Counted from the first letter of the stretch, positions 52,696-62,572 are shown. The stretch is 64,000 nucleotides of DNA from an uncultured Alistipes sp. (GCA_900546065.1 URBK01000013.1:1-64000), one strand, 5' to 3'. Numbers and translations are program-made. The notes: a model not told the origin generated them from the letters alone.

Positions 52696-53688
52696 CTAAC
52701 CGAGAATTTTCTCTATCTCCATCAGGTGCGAGAGTACGATCTCACGCAGATCCACCTCGCCGAAACGCGCGGCGTCGATCTCTGGGAAGCGCTCGGCGAG
52801 GATCGACCGGAACGAACGACCCTGCTGTGCCTGCTTGAGTACCGTACGCCAATACTCCTCCACATCCGCGACATACTCCGCGGGGTGGAAGGCGCGAGAA
52901 CCTGCATCGTATATAATGCACCGCTCGAGCGGATAGAGCGGGCTCCCATACTGCGAATCCATAAACTCGGGAGCCATCAGCGCCCCGTATCGCACCAGAT
53001 CCGTTCCCGTGAGCTTTATGGTCAGAGGCGTTGCGGGCGTAGGCACCGTAAAGCGGCCCTCGAGATAGAATAGATCCACCCCCGTAAACGAATCGAACCG
53101 CTCGCGGCACAACGCCGCAATGTCCGAGAGTATCTCCTCGGCACGCACGCCGCCGTAGGTGAAGAAGACGAAACGCGTAATCTGGGCGCCGGTCTCCTCG
53201 GCGCTGCGCACGATGAGCTTCAGGGCGTGATGCAGACTCGTTCCCGTGGCTACGACATCACCGAAGACGATCTGCGCCCGCTCGGGAAGATATACCTTGC
53301 GGTAGTCGCTCTCGGTTATGTGCCAATCCTCCGAGTCCTCGGCATCGCGCACGCGCTGCGCACTTATAAATGATGTGCCCATTGTGTTCCAACCGCAGGC
53401 ATCGGCCAACGCCTCGCGCAGGCCGAAGTTGAGACCTCCGCGCAGGATGTTGAGCACGACGGTCTCGCGGCACTCGAGCGGCACGGACGCAAAACGGCGA
53501 TATAGTTCCAGCACCGAAGTGCAGGCGCGCTGCAGACGGCGCGTATAATCCACGCCGCAGACCGTGGGGTCGTTGCATATGGCGCGTGTATGGGGTGTTG
53601 TGGTTATGTAACGGTTGATGCCGACGTCGCGGCCGTCCTCTATACGGTACACCGCCACGCCGTCGTTACGATCCTCGAGCAATAACAT
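52696..53688 (-). CDS. Phosphoribosyltransferase-fold protein (PRTase type I), probable base salvage
   Basis: 330 residues. The PRPP-binding signature is IVFGDVVATGTSLHHAL near residue 140, and the pyrophosphate loop NILRGGLNFGLREA near 80. The fold is extended at both ends compared with uracil or hypoxanthine phosphoribosyltransferases (about 180-210 residues). Next to codB, so it may ribophosphorylate an imported pyrimidine. The substrate is not readable. A TACATTTG -7 box lies upstream at 53,715-53,722 (minus). Confidence 0.78.
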   Translation of the reverse strand: MLLLEDRNDGVAVYRIEDGRDVGINRYITTTPHTRAICNDPTVCGVDYTRRLQRACTSVLELYRRFASVPLECRETVVLNILRGGLNFGLREALADACGWNTMGTSFISAQRVRDAEDSEDWHITESDYRKVYLPERAQIVFGDVVATGTSLHHALKLIVRSAEETGAQITRFVFFTYGGVRAEEILSDIAALCRERFDSFTGVDLFYLEGRFTVPTPATPLTIKLTGTDLVRYGALMAPEFMDSQYGSPLYPLERCIIYDAGSRAFHPAEYVADVEEYWRTVLKQAQQGRSFRSILAERFPEIDAARFGEVDLREIVLSHLMEIEKILG

Positions 53689-53794
53689 AATGGGAAATGT
53701 GGGTTAAATTCTTACAAATGTAGTCATAAAAACCATAAACACAATGCACTTGCGACTTTTTACGGCAAAAACGGCGAATCTGAAATGTTTTTCG

Positions 53795-53802
53795 TACCTT
53801 TG
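53795..53802 (+). promoter_or_regulatory. mnmA -7 element
   Basis: TACCTTTG matches TAnnTTTG, 37 bp before the mnmA start; no clear TTTG partner at -33. Confidence 0.55.
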
Positions 53803-53839
53803 CAACCCATTATTCTGAAACAAACGTCTGAAGACGATT

Positions 53840-55012
53840 ATGGCACGTGTGGTAGTCGGATTGTCGGGAGGTGTTGACTCCTCCGTAGCGGCGTACCTGC
53901 TCAAACAGCAGGGACACGACGTTGTCGGCCTATTCATGATCAACTGGCACGACACGGTCGGCACGCTCGAGGGCGAATGCACGTGGTATGACGACCGCCT
54001 CTTTGCCGAGATGGTGGCCAAGCGTCTCGACATACCTCTCCATACGGTAGACCTTTCGGAGGAGTATCGCCGCCGTGTGGTGGACTACATGTTCTCCGAG
54101 TACGAGCGCGGCCGTACGCCCAACCCCGACGTGCTGTGCAACCGCGAGATCAAGTTCGACGTCTTCCTCAAGGAGGCCCTCAAACTGGGTGCCGACTACG
54201 TTGCCACGGGACACTACTGCCGCAAGGAGGAGCATGTGTGCAACGGACGCACCGTATATTCCCTTCTTGCGGGCACCGACCCCTCGAAGGACCAGAGTTA
54301 CTTCCTCTGCCAGCTATCGCAGGAGCAGCTGAGCCGCGCGCTCTTCCCCGTGGGCGGGCTGCTTAAGAGCGAGGTGCGGCGCATAGCGGCCGAGCAGCAT
54401 CTCGCAACGGCCAAACGCAAGGATTCGCAGGGTATATGTTTCGTGGGCAAGGTTGACCTGCCCGTATTCCTGCAGCAGAAGATCGCCGCACGCGAGGGCA
54501 ACATACACGAGATACTCCCTTCGTGGCGCGGATACTCCGTCGAGCGGGGGGACGACGTGGCGGCGCTGGCAGAGCCATACCGATATACCGTCCGCGACGG
54601 CAAGAAGATCGGCACCCACTGCGGCGCCCACTTCTACACCATAGGCCAGCGCAAGGGCCTCGGCATCGGCGGCCGCAAGGAGTCGCTCTTCATCATCGCT
54701 ACCGATGTCGACAACAACGTGATATATGTCGGCGAGGGTGACTCACATCCGGGACTCTACCGCCGCGCCCTGCGCATCGAGACCGGCACGCTGCACTGGA
54801 TCGATCCGGCCGAAGCGATGCAGGCGGGGGAACGCCGACCCTATCAGGTGCGCATCCGCTATCGCCAGCCGCTGCAGCAGGCCGAGCTTATAGCCCGCGC
54901 CGACGGAATGTATATACTCTTTGCCGAGCCGCAACGGGGCATCGCGGCGGGACAGTTCGCCGCATGGTACGACGGTGACCGCCTCGCAGGCTCGGGCGCA
55001 ATAGAAAAATAA
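53840..55012 (+). CDS. mnmA: tRNA-specific 2-thiouridylase MnmA
   Basis: 390 residues. PP-loop GLSGGVDSSVAAYLL at the N-terminus, the catalytic Cys100 in TPNPDVLCNREIKF and the second Cys200 in GICFVGK, then the C-terminal beta domain (FYTIGQRKGLGIGG). It installs 2-thiouridine at the wobble base of tRNA-Lys, Glu and Gln with sulfur from a relay. Followed after 9 bp by the EEP-fold gene. Confidence 0.97.
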   Translation: MARVVVGLSGGVDSSVAAYLLKQQGHDVVGLFMINWHDTVGTLEGECTWYDDRLFAEMVAKRLDIPLHTVDLSEEYRRRVVDYMFSEYERGRTPNPDVLCNREIKFDVFLKEALKLGADYVATGHYCRKEEHVCNGRTVYSLLAGTDPSKDQSYFLCQLSQEQLSRALFPVGGLLKSEVRRIAAEQHLATAKRKDSQGICFVGKVDLPVFLQQKIAAREGNIHEILPSWRGYSVERGDDVAALAEPYRYTVRDGKKIGTHCGAHFYTIGQRKGLGIGGRKESLFIIATDVDNNVIYVGEGDSHPGLYRRALRIETGTLHWIDPAEAMQAGERRPYQVRIRYRQPLQQAELIARADGMYILFAEPQRGIAAGQFAAWYDGDRLAGSGAIEK

Positions 55013-55021
55013 CCGCAGCGG

Positions 55022-55858
55022 ATGAAAGCCGTAACAACGACCATACTGCTGTTGTTGTCCGTGCTTCACTGTTGCACGGCACAGCCCGCACGCGGCTTCA
55101 GCGCCGCATTCTACGATGCGGACGGCCTCTATGACACGATACCCTCACCCTTTTACGATGACGGCGACTATACGCCGCGCGGACGTCTGCGCTGGGACAG
55201 CCGACGCTACACGCGCAAGGTTGAGTCCGTTGCCCGCCTTATCGACTCGCTCGCAACGGACCTCGTCGCGCTCTACGGTGTCGAGAACGAGCAGGTCGTG
55301 CGTGACATCACCGCAGCGTGCAGATGCGACTACGCCTACGTACACGTCACGAGTGACTCCGACAATGGATTGGATTTTGCACTGCTCTACTTCGGCGACC
55401 GCTTCATGCCCGAGCGGACGATCCGCTGGAGCAACGCCCTCGCCATACGCGGCACGGCCTGCGGCCGACCGCTCACCATCGTCATCACCCACCGCTGCTC
55501 GTCGCTCGGCGTACTGACGGCACGGCTCCGCGAGATGTACGGCGCGGCGGAAGATAATAATATTATGATCATGGGCACGCCAAATAAATTAAATTTTCCC
55601 GAATACGGTTTTCGCGACGCCACGGCGCGGGCCGAACGCGCGGGGCGCGGTAACACGGTGCGTGCGGGGAACTGGCAGATGCGCGACCGCATAGCCACAA
55701 ACATTTCGGGTATAGCCTGTTGCGACGTCTATGCAGCGCGGTGGCTGCTCACGCGCGCGGGTGAACCGGCTCCGACATACGACCGCAGCAGATACGTCGG
55801 CGGATGCGGACGTTACCTGCCCGTATTCATATATTTCGACGAAACATTTGCACATTAA
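55022..55858 (+). CDS. Exported endonuclease/exonuclease/phosphatase-fold protein, catalytically degenerate
   Basis: 278 residues with a signal peptide (AVTTTILLLLSVLHCCTAQ). The scaffold is that of Bacteroidales EEP proteins: FYDADGLYDTIPSPFYDDGDYTPRG, ALYGVENEQV, DFALLYF, ITHRCSS, GTPNK. In active members these read LxEVEN, GIALLY, HxPSR and GDFND. Here the first Glu is Gly, the Asp of GDFND is Thr, and the His box is altered. So a pseudoenzyme or binding protein is more likely than a nuclease. Co-transcribed with mnmA. Confidence 0.75.
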   Translation: MKAVTTTILLLLSVLHCCTAQPARGFSAAFYDADGLYDTIPSPFYDDGDYTPRGRLRWDSRRYTRKVESVARLIDSLATDLVALYGVENEQVVRDITAACRCDYAYVHVTSDSDNGLDFALLYFGDRFMPERTIRWSNALAIRGTACGRPLTIVITHRCSSLGVLTARLREMYGAAEDNNIMIMGTPNKLNFPEYGFRDATARAERAGRGNTVRAGNWQMRDRIATNISGIACCDVYAARWLLTRAGEPAPTYDRSRYVGGCGRYLPVFIYFDETFAH

Positions 55859-55877
55859 TGAAAAAGTTATAATTTTG
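55847..55877 (+). promoter_or_regulatory. ppdK promoter
   Basis: TTTG (55,847-55,850, inside the end of the upstream gene), 19 nt, TAATTTTG (55,870-55,877). Both boxes are perfect. Confidence 0.82.
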
Positions 55878-55947
55878 TATAATATTTAACCGAATAAAGT
55901 CAAAAGTCGAACACTGACAATCATCACAATAATCAAAACCGAAATTT

Positions 55948-58677
55948 ATGGCAGACGTAAAACGTGTCTACACCTTCGGCAACAAGGAGGCCGAGGGTAA
56001 CGGAAAAATGAGAGAGCTTCTCGGCGGCAAGGGCGCCAATCTTGCCGAAATGAATCTGATAGGTATCCCCGTACCTCCGGGCTTCACCATAACTACCGAA
56101 GTGTGCGCCGAATATTACCGTCACGGCAAGCAGGCCATCATCGAGCTGCTGCGTCCCGAGGTGGAGAAGGCCATGAAGAACATCGAGCGCCTGACGGGCA
56201 TGAAGTTCGGCGACCGCGAGATGCCGCTTCTGGTATCGGTACGTTCGGGCGCGCGCGCCTCGATGCCGGGCATGATGGATACGATCCTCAACCTCGGCAT
56301 GAACGACGAGGCAGTCGAGGCCGTAGCCAAGCGTACGGGCAATCCCCGCTTCGCATGGGACTCGTACCGCCGCTTCGTACAGATGTACGGCGATGTGGTG
56401 CTGGGCATGAAGCCCGCCTCGAAGGAGGATCACGATCCGTTCGAGGTGCTCATCGAGGAGCAGAAGAGACGCCGCGGCGTAAAGATGGATACCGACCTTA
56501 CGACCGACGACCTAAAGGAGCTTGTCGCAGCCTTCCGCAAGGCGGTCAAGGAGCGTACCGGATCGGAGTTCCCGGTCAACCCGTGGGATCAGCTCTGGGG
56601 AGCCGTATGCGCCGTCTTCGGTTCGTGGATGAACGAGCGCGCCATCCTCTACCGCAAGCTCAACAACATCCCCGCCGAGTGGGGCACAGCCGTATCGGTT
56701 CAGGCCATGGTATTCGGCAACATGGGCGACAACTCGGCTACGGGCGTTGCCTTCTCGCGCGACGCCGCAACGGGTGAGAACATCTTCAACGGCGAGTATC
56801 TCGTAAACGCGCAGGGTGAGGATGTCGTGGCAGGTATCCGCACGCCGCAGCAGATCACCATCGAGGGCTCGCGCCGCTGGGCCAAGGCCCAGAACATCTC
56901 GGAGGAGGTGCGCGCATCGAAGTATCCCTCGCTCGAGGAGGTTATGCCGACGGTATTCGCCGAGCTCAACCAGATACAGCACCACTTGGAGCAGTACTTC
57001 AAGGATATGCAGGACATCGAGTTCACCATACAGGACGGCAAGCTGTGGATGCTCCAGTGCCGCAACGGCAAGCGTACCGGCGCCGCCATGGTCAAGATCG
57101 CAATGGACATGCTGCGTGAGGGCCTGATCGACGAGAAGACCGCCGTACTGCGTTGCGAACCCGCCAAGCTGGACGAGCTGCTGCACCCCGTCTTCGACAA
57201 GACGGCCATCAAGAACGCCAAGGTCATCGTCAAGGGTCTGCCCGCATCGCCGGGTGCCGCAACGGGTCCCGTTGTATTCTTTGCCGAGGACGCCGAGAAG
57301 ATGTTCGCCAAGACGGGACAGAAGGCCGTGCTGGTGCGTATCGAGACCTCGCCCGAGGATCTGAAGGGTATGCTCGACGCGGCAGGTATCCTCACCGCAC
57401 GCGGAGGTATGACCTCGCACGCCGCCGTCGTAGCCCGCGGCATGGGCAAGTGCTGCGTCTCGGGGGCCGGCGAGCTGGAGATCGACTACAAGGCACGCAC
57501 CATATCGGTAAACGGATACAACATAAAGGAGGGCGACTGGATCTCGCTCAACGGCTCTACGGGAGAGGTATATCTCGGACAGGTAGCCACGAAGGATGCC
57601 GACCTGAGTGGCGACTTCGGCCATCTGATGGATCTTGCGCGCAAGTACGCCACCATGAAGGTGCTCGCCAATGCCGACACGCCGCGCGACGCCGCACAGG
57701 CATTCGCCTTCGGCGCCGAGGGTATCGGTCTCTGCCGTACGGAGCACATGTTCTTCGAGGGCGACCGCATCAAGGCCGTACGCGAGATGATCCTTGCCGA
57801 CGACGAGGCCGGCCGCCGTGTGGCTCTGGCCAAGCTGCTGCCCATGCAGCGCGGCGACTTCGAGGGTCTGTTCAAGGCCATGAACGGATATCCTGTCATC
57901 ATACGCCTGCTCGACCCGCCCTTGCACGAGTTTGTACCCCACACCGAGAAGGAGCAGCGCGAACTGGCCGCCGAGATGAACGTACCATACGAGAAGATCG
58001 CCGCCAAGGTCGAGTACCTGAGCGAGGTCAACCCCATGCTGGGACACCGCGGCTGCCGTCTGGGCAACACCTATCCCGAGATCACCGAGATGCAGACGCG
58101 CGCCATCATAGAGGCTGCAATGAACGTACACGCTACGGGCATCGACGTGAAGGTCGAGATCATGGTACCGCTCGTGGGTAACCACAAGGAGCTGCGCTAC
58201 CAGAAGAACGTCATCGACCGTACGGCCAATGAGGTCTTCGCCGAGCGCAACGACAAAATCGACTATATGGTAGGTACGATGATCGAGGTTCCGCGTGCCG
58301 CCGTCACCGCCAACCAGATCGCCGAGGTTGCCGAGTTCTTCTCGTTCGGCACCAACGACCTGACGCAGATGACGCTCGGATTCTCGCGCGACGACATCGC
58401 CAAGTTCCTGCCCACCTATCTCGAGAAGGGTATCCTTAAGAACGACCCGTTCCAGATCCTCGACCGCAACGGTGTGGGACAGCTTATCCGCGAGGCCGTC
58501 TTCAAGGGCCGCGGCACGCGCCCCGACCTCAAGTGCGGTATCTGCGGCGAGCATGGCGGCGAGCCCTCGTCGGTAGAGTTCTGCCACTACGCAGGTCTGA
58601 ACTATGTAAGCTGCTCGCCCTTCCGCGTGCCCATCGCACGTCTGGCCGCAGCCCACGCAGCCCTCAACCAGCGATAG
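55948..58677 (+). CDS. ppdK: Pyruvate, phosphate dikinase
   Basis: 909 residues. N-terminal ATP-grasp domain (GGKGANLAEM, VSVRSGARASMPGMMDTILNLG), swivelling phosphohistidine domain with GGMTSHAAVVARG (His491) and the C-terminal PEP/pyruvate TIM barrel with GICGEHGG carrying the catalytic Cys. Interconverts pyruvate + ATP + Pi and PEP + AMP + PPi. In Bacteroidales it feeds PEP synthesis and PPi-linked glycolysis. Confidence 0.98.
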   Translation: MADVKRVYTFGNKEAEGNGKMRELLGGKGANLAEMNLIGIPVPPGFTITTEVCAEYYRHGKQAIIELLRPEVEKAMKNIERLTGMKFGDREMPLLVSVRSGARASMPGMMDTILNLGMNDEAVEAVAKRTGNPRFAWDSYRRFVQMYGDVVLGMKPASKEDHDPFEVLIEEQKRRRGVKMDTDLTTDDLKELVAAFRKAVKERTGSEFPVNPWDQLWGAVCAVFGSWMNERAILYRKLNNIPAEWGTAVSVQAMVFGNMGDNSATGVAFSRDAATGENIFNGEYLVNAQGEDVVAGIRTPQQITIEGSRRWAKAQNISEEVRASKYPSLEEVMPTVFAELNQIQHHLEQYFKDMQDIEFTIQDGKLWMLQCRNGKRTGAAMVKIAMDMLREGLIDEKTAVLRCEPAKLDELLHPVFDKTAIKNAKVIVKGLPASPGAATGPVVFFAEDAEKMFAKTGQKAVLVRIETSPEDLKGMLDAAGILTARGGMTSHAAVVARGMGKCCVSGAGELEIDYKARTISVNGYNIKEGDWISLNGSTGEVYLGQVATKDADLSGDFGHLMDLARKYATMKVLANADTPRDAAQAFAFGAEGIGLCRTEHMFFEGDRIKAVREMILADDEAGRRVALAKLLPMQRGDFEGLFKAMNGYPVIIRLLDPPLHEFVPHTEKEQRELAAEMNVPYEKIAAKVEYLSEVNPMLGHRGCRLGNTYPEITEMQTRAIIEAAMNVHATGIDVKVEIMVPLVGNHKELRYQKNVIDRTANEVFAERNDKIDYMVGTMIEVPRAAVTANQIAEVAEFFSFGTNDLTQMTLGFSRDDIAKFLPTYLEKGILKNDPFQILDRNGVGQLIREAVFKGRGTRPDLKCGICGEHGGEPSSVEFCHYAGLNYVSCSPFRVPIARLAAAHAALNQR

Positions 58678-58703
58678 CGCAGCGGCGCAAGTCGTAACAG
58701 GAG

Positions 58704-58748
58704 AAGCCCTCCGCCCCCCCATTCGGGAAGCGGAGGGCTTTCCTTTGG
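58704..58748 (+). terminator. ppdK terminator
   Basis: AAGCCCTCCG (58,704-58,713) pairs with CGGAGGGCTT (58,731-58,740), followed by a T-rich tail. Confidence 0.85.
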
Positions 58749-58828
58749 CCGCCCAAGTCTCTGCCACATAAGCGCCATATATGCCACCTTATGCAGCCAA
58801 TCCTATTCGCCTTGTCAAAATATTTGCT

Positions 58829-58836
58829 TACATTTG
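58829..58836 (+). promoter_or_regulatory. -7 element of the TlpA-like gene
   Basis: TACATTTG (TAnnTTTG), 46 bp before the chosen start; the -33 partner is unclear. Confidence 0.5.
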
Positions 58837-58881
58837 TTCTAATAACCTGATATGCGTACCCATAGACCGACATCTACATTC

Positions 58882-60084
58882 ATGAAGAATCGAAACCTTC
58901 TTCCCGCAATCCTGCTCATGCTCTCTGCGGCGGCATGCTCTCCGAGGCCCGAGATACGGCTCGACTTCCGCAGTCTCGGCAACGACACCCTGCAGATAGA
59001 GTGCATGCCGTTCAGCCGTGCCGACGACCCTGCGGCACAAATGTCGGATACCCTGCTGCTCGGTCCCGACGGCCGCCTCGACTACACCCTGCCGCTGCGC
59101 GAGCCGTGTATAGTCATCGTCAAGCCCTTTGCAACCTCACAGGTGATACCCGGAGGCAGGCTGTGGCGCGGAAAGATGATGCTGCACCTCTATGCCACCC
59201 CCGGCGACAGGATCTCCGTAACCGTCGAGACGGCAGAGGATCGGGATACGGAATTCGTAATCAGAGGAAGCAGCCTCAATAGGAAGATTTGGGAATTCAA
59301 TCAACAGATGGCCGTCTTTGCCGACAGGACCGAAGAGACCGCCAAACAAATGAATAGGGCCTACGCGGAGGGCGACGATGTGGCACTGGACTCTCTACGG
59401 TCGGCCCTTGACGGGATACGCAACAGCAGTATCGAATTCATCTCCGGCAGTTTCCGACAGAGTGTCGACAGCGAGGAGGCCCCGTACATCATTCTGCTCG
59501 CACCCGCCGACAGCGTCGAGTCATATATGGCGCTGTTACCCGAAAGGGCGCTTGACGGGATGTTCCGCCCGTTACTGGAGCAGACACGGAAAAAGGCCGC
59601 GGAGGCCCTGCTCAAGAAGATGGCGCGGGCCGGACTCACCACAGGCGCAGCGGCACCCGATTTCTCGCTTCCTGACATAGACGGCAACAAGATAACGCTC
59701 TCCGCGCTGAAAGGAAAAACCGTCCTGCTCGACTTCTGGGGAACATGGTGCCACGCCTGCATATCGGGCATACCGGAGTTGAAACAGGCCGCCGCAAAGT
59801 ATGCCGACCGCCTTGTAGTCGTCAGCATCGACTGCAAGGACGACAAAGAGGCATGGCAGGCCGGAGTGGAGAAATACGGGCTCGGCTGGATAAACCTCCG
59901 CGAGGAGGGCTCCATGCCGTCATCGGAGAAACCGACCGTACTCTATAATGTCACGGCCTTCCCGACCAAGGTCGTAATCGGTGCCGACGGCAGGATACGG
60001 GAGATCGCCATAGGGGAATTTCCGGAATTCTATGACCAGCTGGACCGTATAATGGAGGACGAACGGTCATCCGCCGCAGAGTAA
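58882..60084 (+). CDS. TlpA-like thiol-disulfide lipoprotein with DUF4369-type N-terminus
   Basis: 400 residues from MKNRNLLPAILLML; lipobox SAAACSPR. The first ~230 residues are a beta domain plus helical region of the DUF4369 type; the C-terminal ~150 form a thioredoxin domain with FWGTWCHACI (CxxC) and cis-Pro TAFPTKVVIG. Redox maintenance of exported proteins is likely. An ATG at 58,852 lies too close to the transcription start. Confidence 0.88.
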   Translation: MKNRNLLPAILLMLSAAACSPRPEIRLDFRSLGNDTLQIECMPFSRADDPAAQMSDTLLLGPDGRLDYTLPLREPCIVIVKPFATSQVIPGGRLWRGKMMLHLYATPGDRISVTVETAEDRDTEFVIRGSSLNRKIWEFNQQMAVFADRTEETAKQMNRAYAEGDDVALDSLRSALDGIRNSSIEFISGSFRQSVDSEEAPYIILLAPADSVESYMALLPERALDGMFRPLLEQTRKKAAEALLKKMARAGLTTGAAAPDFSLPDIDGNKITLSALKGKTVLLDFWGTWCHACISGIPELKQAAAKYADRLVVVSIDCKDDKEAWQAGVEKYGLGWINLREEGSMPSSEKPTVLYNVTAFPTKVVIGADGRIREIAIGEFPEFYDQLDRIMEDERSSAAE

Positions 60085-60102
60085 GCTCCAAAAAGCCAAA
60101 AG

Positions 60103-60142
60103 AAAAGGAGATGTACGCCGTGTCGGCATACATCTCCTTTTT
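60103..60142. terminator. Bidirectional terminator
   Basis: AAAAGGAGATGTA (60,103-60,115) pairs with TACATCTCCTTTT (60,129-60,141), with GCC/GGC extending the stem. A and T runs flank it, for the TlpA-like gene and miaB. Confidence 0.9.
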
Positions 60143-60207
60143 CCGTCCAAACGGCAATCGCCCTGCCCGAAATTAACGTCACACGGCAGAGTGGCCAAAC
60201 GGCATTG

Positions 60208-61557
60208 TCAGAAAATCTCCTCGCCGTAGAGCGTCGCCGACGAACAACCCGTAATGCGCACGCGCACATAGTCGCCCGCCGCATGATTGCCGCGGTCGAA
60301 TACCACGACCTTGTTCTGCGAGGTGCGGCCGAAGAGCTGGTCGTCGCTCCGTTTCGAGACGCCCTCTACCAGAATCTCGAACTCCTTACCCACGTCGCGG
60401 CGGTTGCTCCGCTCCGAGAGTTCGTTCTGGAGATTTATTATCTCGGTCAGACGCGCCGTCTTCACCTCGTCGGGAACATCATCCTTCAGGTGACGCTGGG
60501 CATAGGTGCCCGGACGCTCCGAATACTTGAACATATATGCGAAATCGTAACCCACCTGCTCCATAAGCGAGAGCGTGGCGCGGTGGTCCTCCTCCGTCTC
60601 GCCGCAGAAGCCTGCTATGAGGTCGGTCGTGATGGCGCAGTCGGGCATCAGGCGGCGGATCGCATCGACACGTCCGAGATACCACTCACGCGTATACTTG
60701 CGGTTCATACGCTCCAGCACGGCCGTCGAGCCCGACTGTGCGGGCAGGTGTATCGCACGGCAGATGTTGGGCATCGAGGCCATAGTCTCGATCAGGCGGT
60801 CGCTCATATCCTTGGGATGCGACGTGGCGAAGCGTACGCGCAGCAGCGGCGAGATCTCGGCCACGGACTTAAGCAGAGCAGGGAAATCTACATCGCCCGT
60901 ACGGTACGAATTGACATTCTGCCCCAGAAGGGTCACCTCACGGTACCCGTTCTCGAAGAGCGTGCGGGCCTCGGCCACGATGGTGGCGGCGTCACGGCTG
61001 CGTTCGCGGCCGCGGGTATAGGGAACGACGCAATATGAACAGAAGTTGTTGCAGCCGCGCATGATGGCCACAAAGGCGCTCACGCCGTTTCGGTCCAGAC
61101 GTACGGGGGCGATCTCGGCGTATGTCTCCTCGCTCGAGAGCAGTACGTTCACGCCCTTTCCTCCAGCCTCGGCCTCGCGGACCAGACGCGGCAGGTCGCG
61201 GTACGAGTCGGGGCCGGCGACAATGTCGACGGCATCGTCACCCTCGACAAGACGCTCCTTCAGACGCTCGGCCATGCAGCCGATGATGCCTATAAGCAGC
61301 GACGGACGACGGCGGCGCAGTCCGCGCAGCTCGCGCAGACGTCCCCAGATGCGCTGCTCGGCATTGTCGCGTATCGAGCAGGTGTTTATCAGCACAACGT
61401 CCGCCTCGTCAATATGCTCCGTATAGACATAGCCCTCGCCCTGCATTATGGATACGACGATCTCCGTATCGCCGACATTCATCTGGCAGCCGTATGTCTC
61501 CACAAAGAGACGGCGGCCTGCGCCCGCAGCGGGCCTCAATGTATTTTTATCGATCAT
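60208..61557 (-). CDS. miaB: tRNA-2-methylthio-N6-dimethylallyladenosine synthase MiaB
   Basis: 449 residues from MIDKNTLRPAAG. N-terminal MTTase domain with cysteines in ETYGCQMN and INTCSIRDNAE, radical-SAM CNNFCSYC near residue 160, C-terminal TRAM domain. It methylthiolates i6A37 in tRNAs reading UNN codons. Starts 16 bp after the YitT gene, so the two form an operon. Confidence 0.96.
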   Translation of the reverse strand: MIDKNTLRPAAGAGRRLFVETYGCQMNVGDTEIVVSIMQGEGYVYTEHIDEADVVLINTCSIRDNAEQRIWGRLRELRGLRRRRPSLLIGIIGCMAERLKERLVEGDDAVDIVAGPDSYRDLPRLVREAEAGGKGVNVLLSSEETYAEIAPVRLDRNGVSAFVAIMRGCNNFCSYCVVPYTRGRERSRDAATIVAEARTLFENGYREVTLLGQNVNSYRTGDVDFPALLKSVAEISPLLRVRFATSHPKDMSDRLIETMASMPNICRAIHLPAQSGSTAVLERMNRKYTREWYLGRVDAIRRLMPDCAITTDLIAGFCGETEEDHRATLSLMEQVGYDFAYMFKYSERPGTYAQRHLKDDVPDEVKTARLTEIINLQNELSERSNRRDVGKEFEILVEGVSKRSDDQLFGRTSQNKVVVFDRGNHAAGDYVRVRITGCSSATLYGEEIF

Positions 61558-61573
61558 AGAATATGCAAAAACT

Positions 61574-62572
61574 TTAGCTGTTGAGGATCGAATCCTTGTC
61601 GGGGAAGGGCTTGAAGCCCTCGCCGTAAGTGTCGTAGGCATTGGTCACGACGACAAACGCCCGCGGGTCGATCTCCTTGATCTTGCGCTCGACCTGCGCA
61701 ACCTCGCGGCGGCTCACAACGAGGAATATCATCTCCTTGTCGTCGCGGCTGTACATGCCCGACGCCTTGAGGTATGTTGCGCTGCGGTCCATCTGGTTGA
61801 TGATGTAGTCACGCAGTTGCTCCGAGCGGTTGTTGCTGATGATGAAGAGCAGCTTGTCATACGACGAGCCGTCGATGGCGTAGTCCACAACGCGCGAAGC
61901 GATGAATATCGTTATGAGCGAATAGAGCGACAAAAGCCATCCGCGCTCGCCCGAGTCACCCTCGACACCTATGCCGAAGCCGATGACCACAAGGCCCGAC
62001 AGCACAACGCACGCGTCTGCCAGCAGCACGCCGTGCGAGAACTTGACATGCATGTATCGGTTGAGGATCATGGCCACGATATCGGTACCGCCCGTCGTGG
62101 CGTTGCTGCGTACCACGAGACCCAGACCGAGACCTATCATGGCGCCGCCCAGAACGCACGTAAGCATCAGATGGTCCGACAGGTCGAGCACGCCGCCGAG
62201 CAGTTGCGAGGGGTCGAGCTCACGCAGCGCCTCACGCGACGGATATGCCACCGACGAGATGATATTCATCAGACCGGGCGTCATGCAGGCGGCGAAGAAC
62301 GTACGTCCGCCGAACTGCCGTCCGAAGATGAAGATCGCCGTTATGAGCAGCGGCACGTCGAACATGTATCCGAAGGTACCGACCTGCACCGAAGGGAAGA
62401 TGTTGTGCATGACGATACCCAGACCGTAGACACCGCCCGGGACGATGTTGTAGGGGTTGATAAAGAATACGAATCCGATGGATACGATGACGCATCCGGC
62501 CACGATCGTCAGCATCTCCTTCCACCAAGGCCACTTGCCGACGGTTTCATTTATTAAGGTTGCTGCCTTCAT
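61574..62572 (-). CDS. YitT-family membrane protein (DUF161/DUF2179)
   Basis: 332 residues from MKAATLINETVG; the upstream start at 62,614 lies above the promoter's -7 box (TAACTTTG at 62,602-62,609, minus). Five or six hydrophobic helices in two DUF161 repeats, with NIVPGGVYGLGIVMHN and RSNATTGGTDIVAMILN, then the cytoplasmic DUF2179 domain (DRSATYLKASGMYSRDDKEM). Function is not settled; related proteins are putative transporters. Confidence 0.9.
   Translation of the reverse strand: MKAATLINETVGKWPWWKEMLTIVAGCVIVSIGFVFFINPYNIVPGGVYGLGIVMHNIFPSVQVGTFGYMFDVPLLITAIFIFGRQFGGRTFFAACMTPGLMNIISSVAYPSREALRELDPSQLLGGVLDLSDHLMLTCVLGGAMIGLGLGLVVRSNATTGGTDIVAMILNRYMHVKFSHGVLLADACVVLSGLVVIGFGIGVEGDSGERGWLLSLYSLITIFIASRVVDYAIDGSSYDKLLFIISNNRSEQLRDYIINQMDRSATYLKASGMYSRDDKEMIFLVVSRREVAQVERKIKEIDPRAFVVVTNAYDTYGEGFKPFPDKDSILNS

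Noticed and set aside
56512-58767. 751-codon open frame on the minus strand opposite ppdK
   Set aside because: Antisense of a highly conserved gene; long reverse frames are expected from its codon use. The same applies to long frames opposite gdhA, miaB and mnmA.
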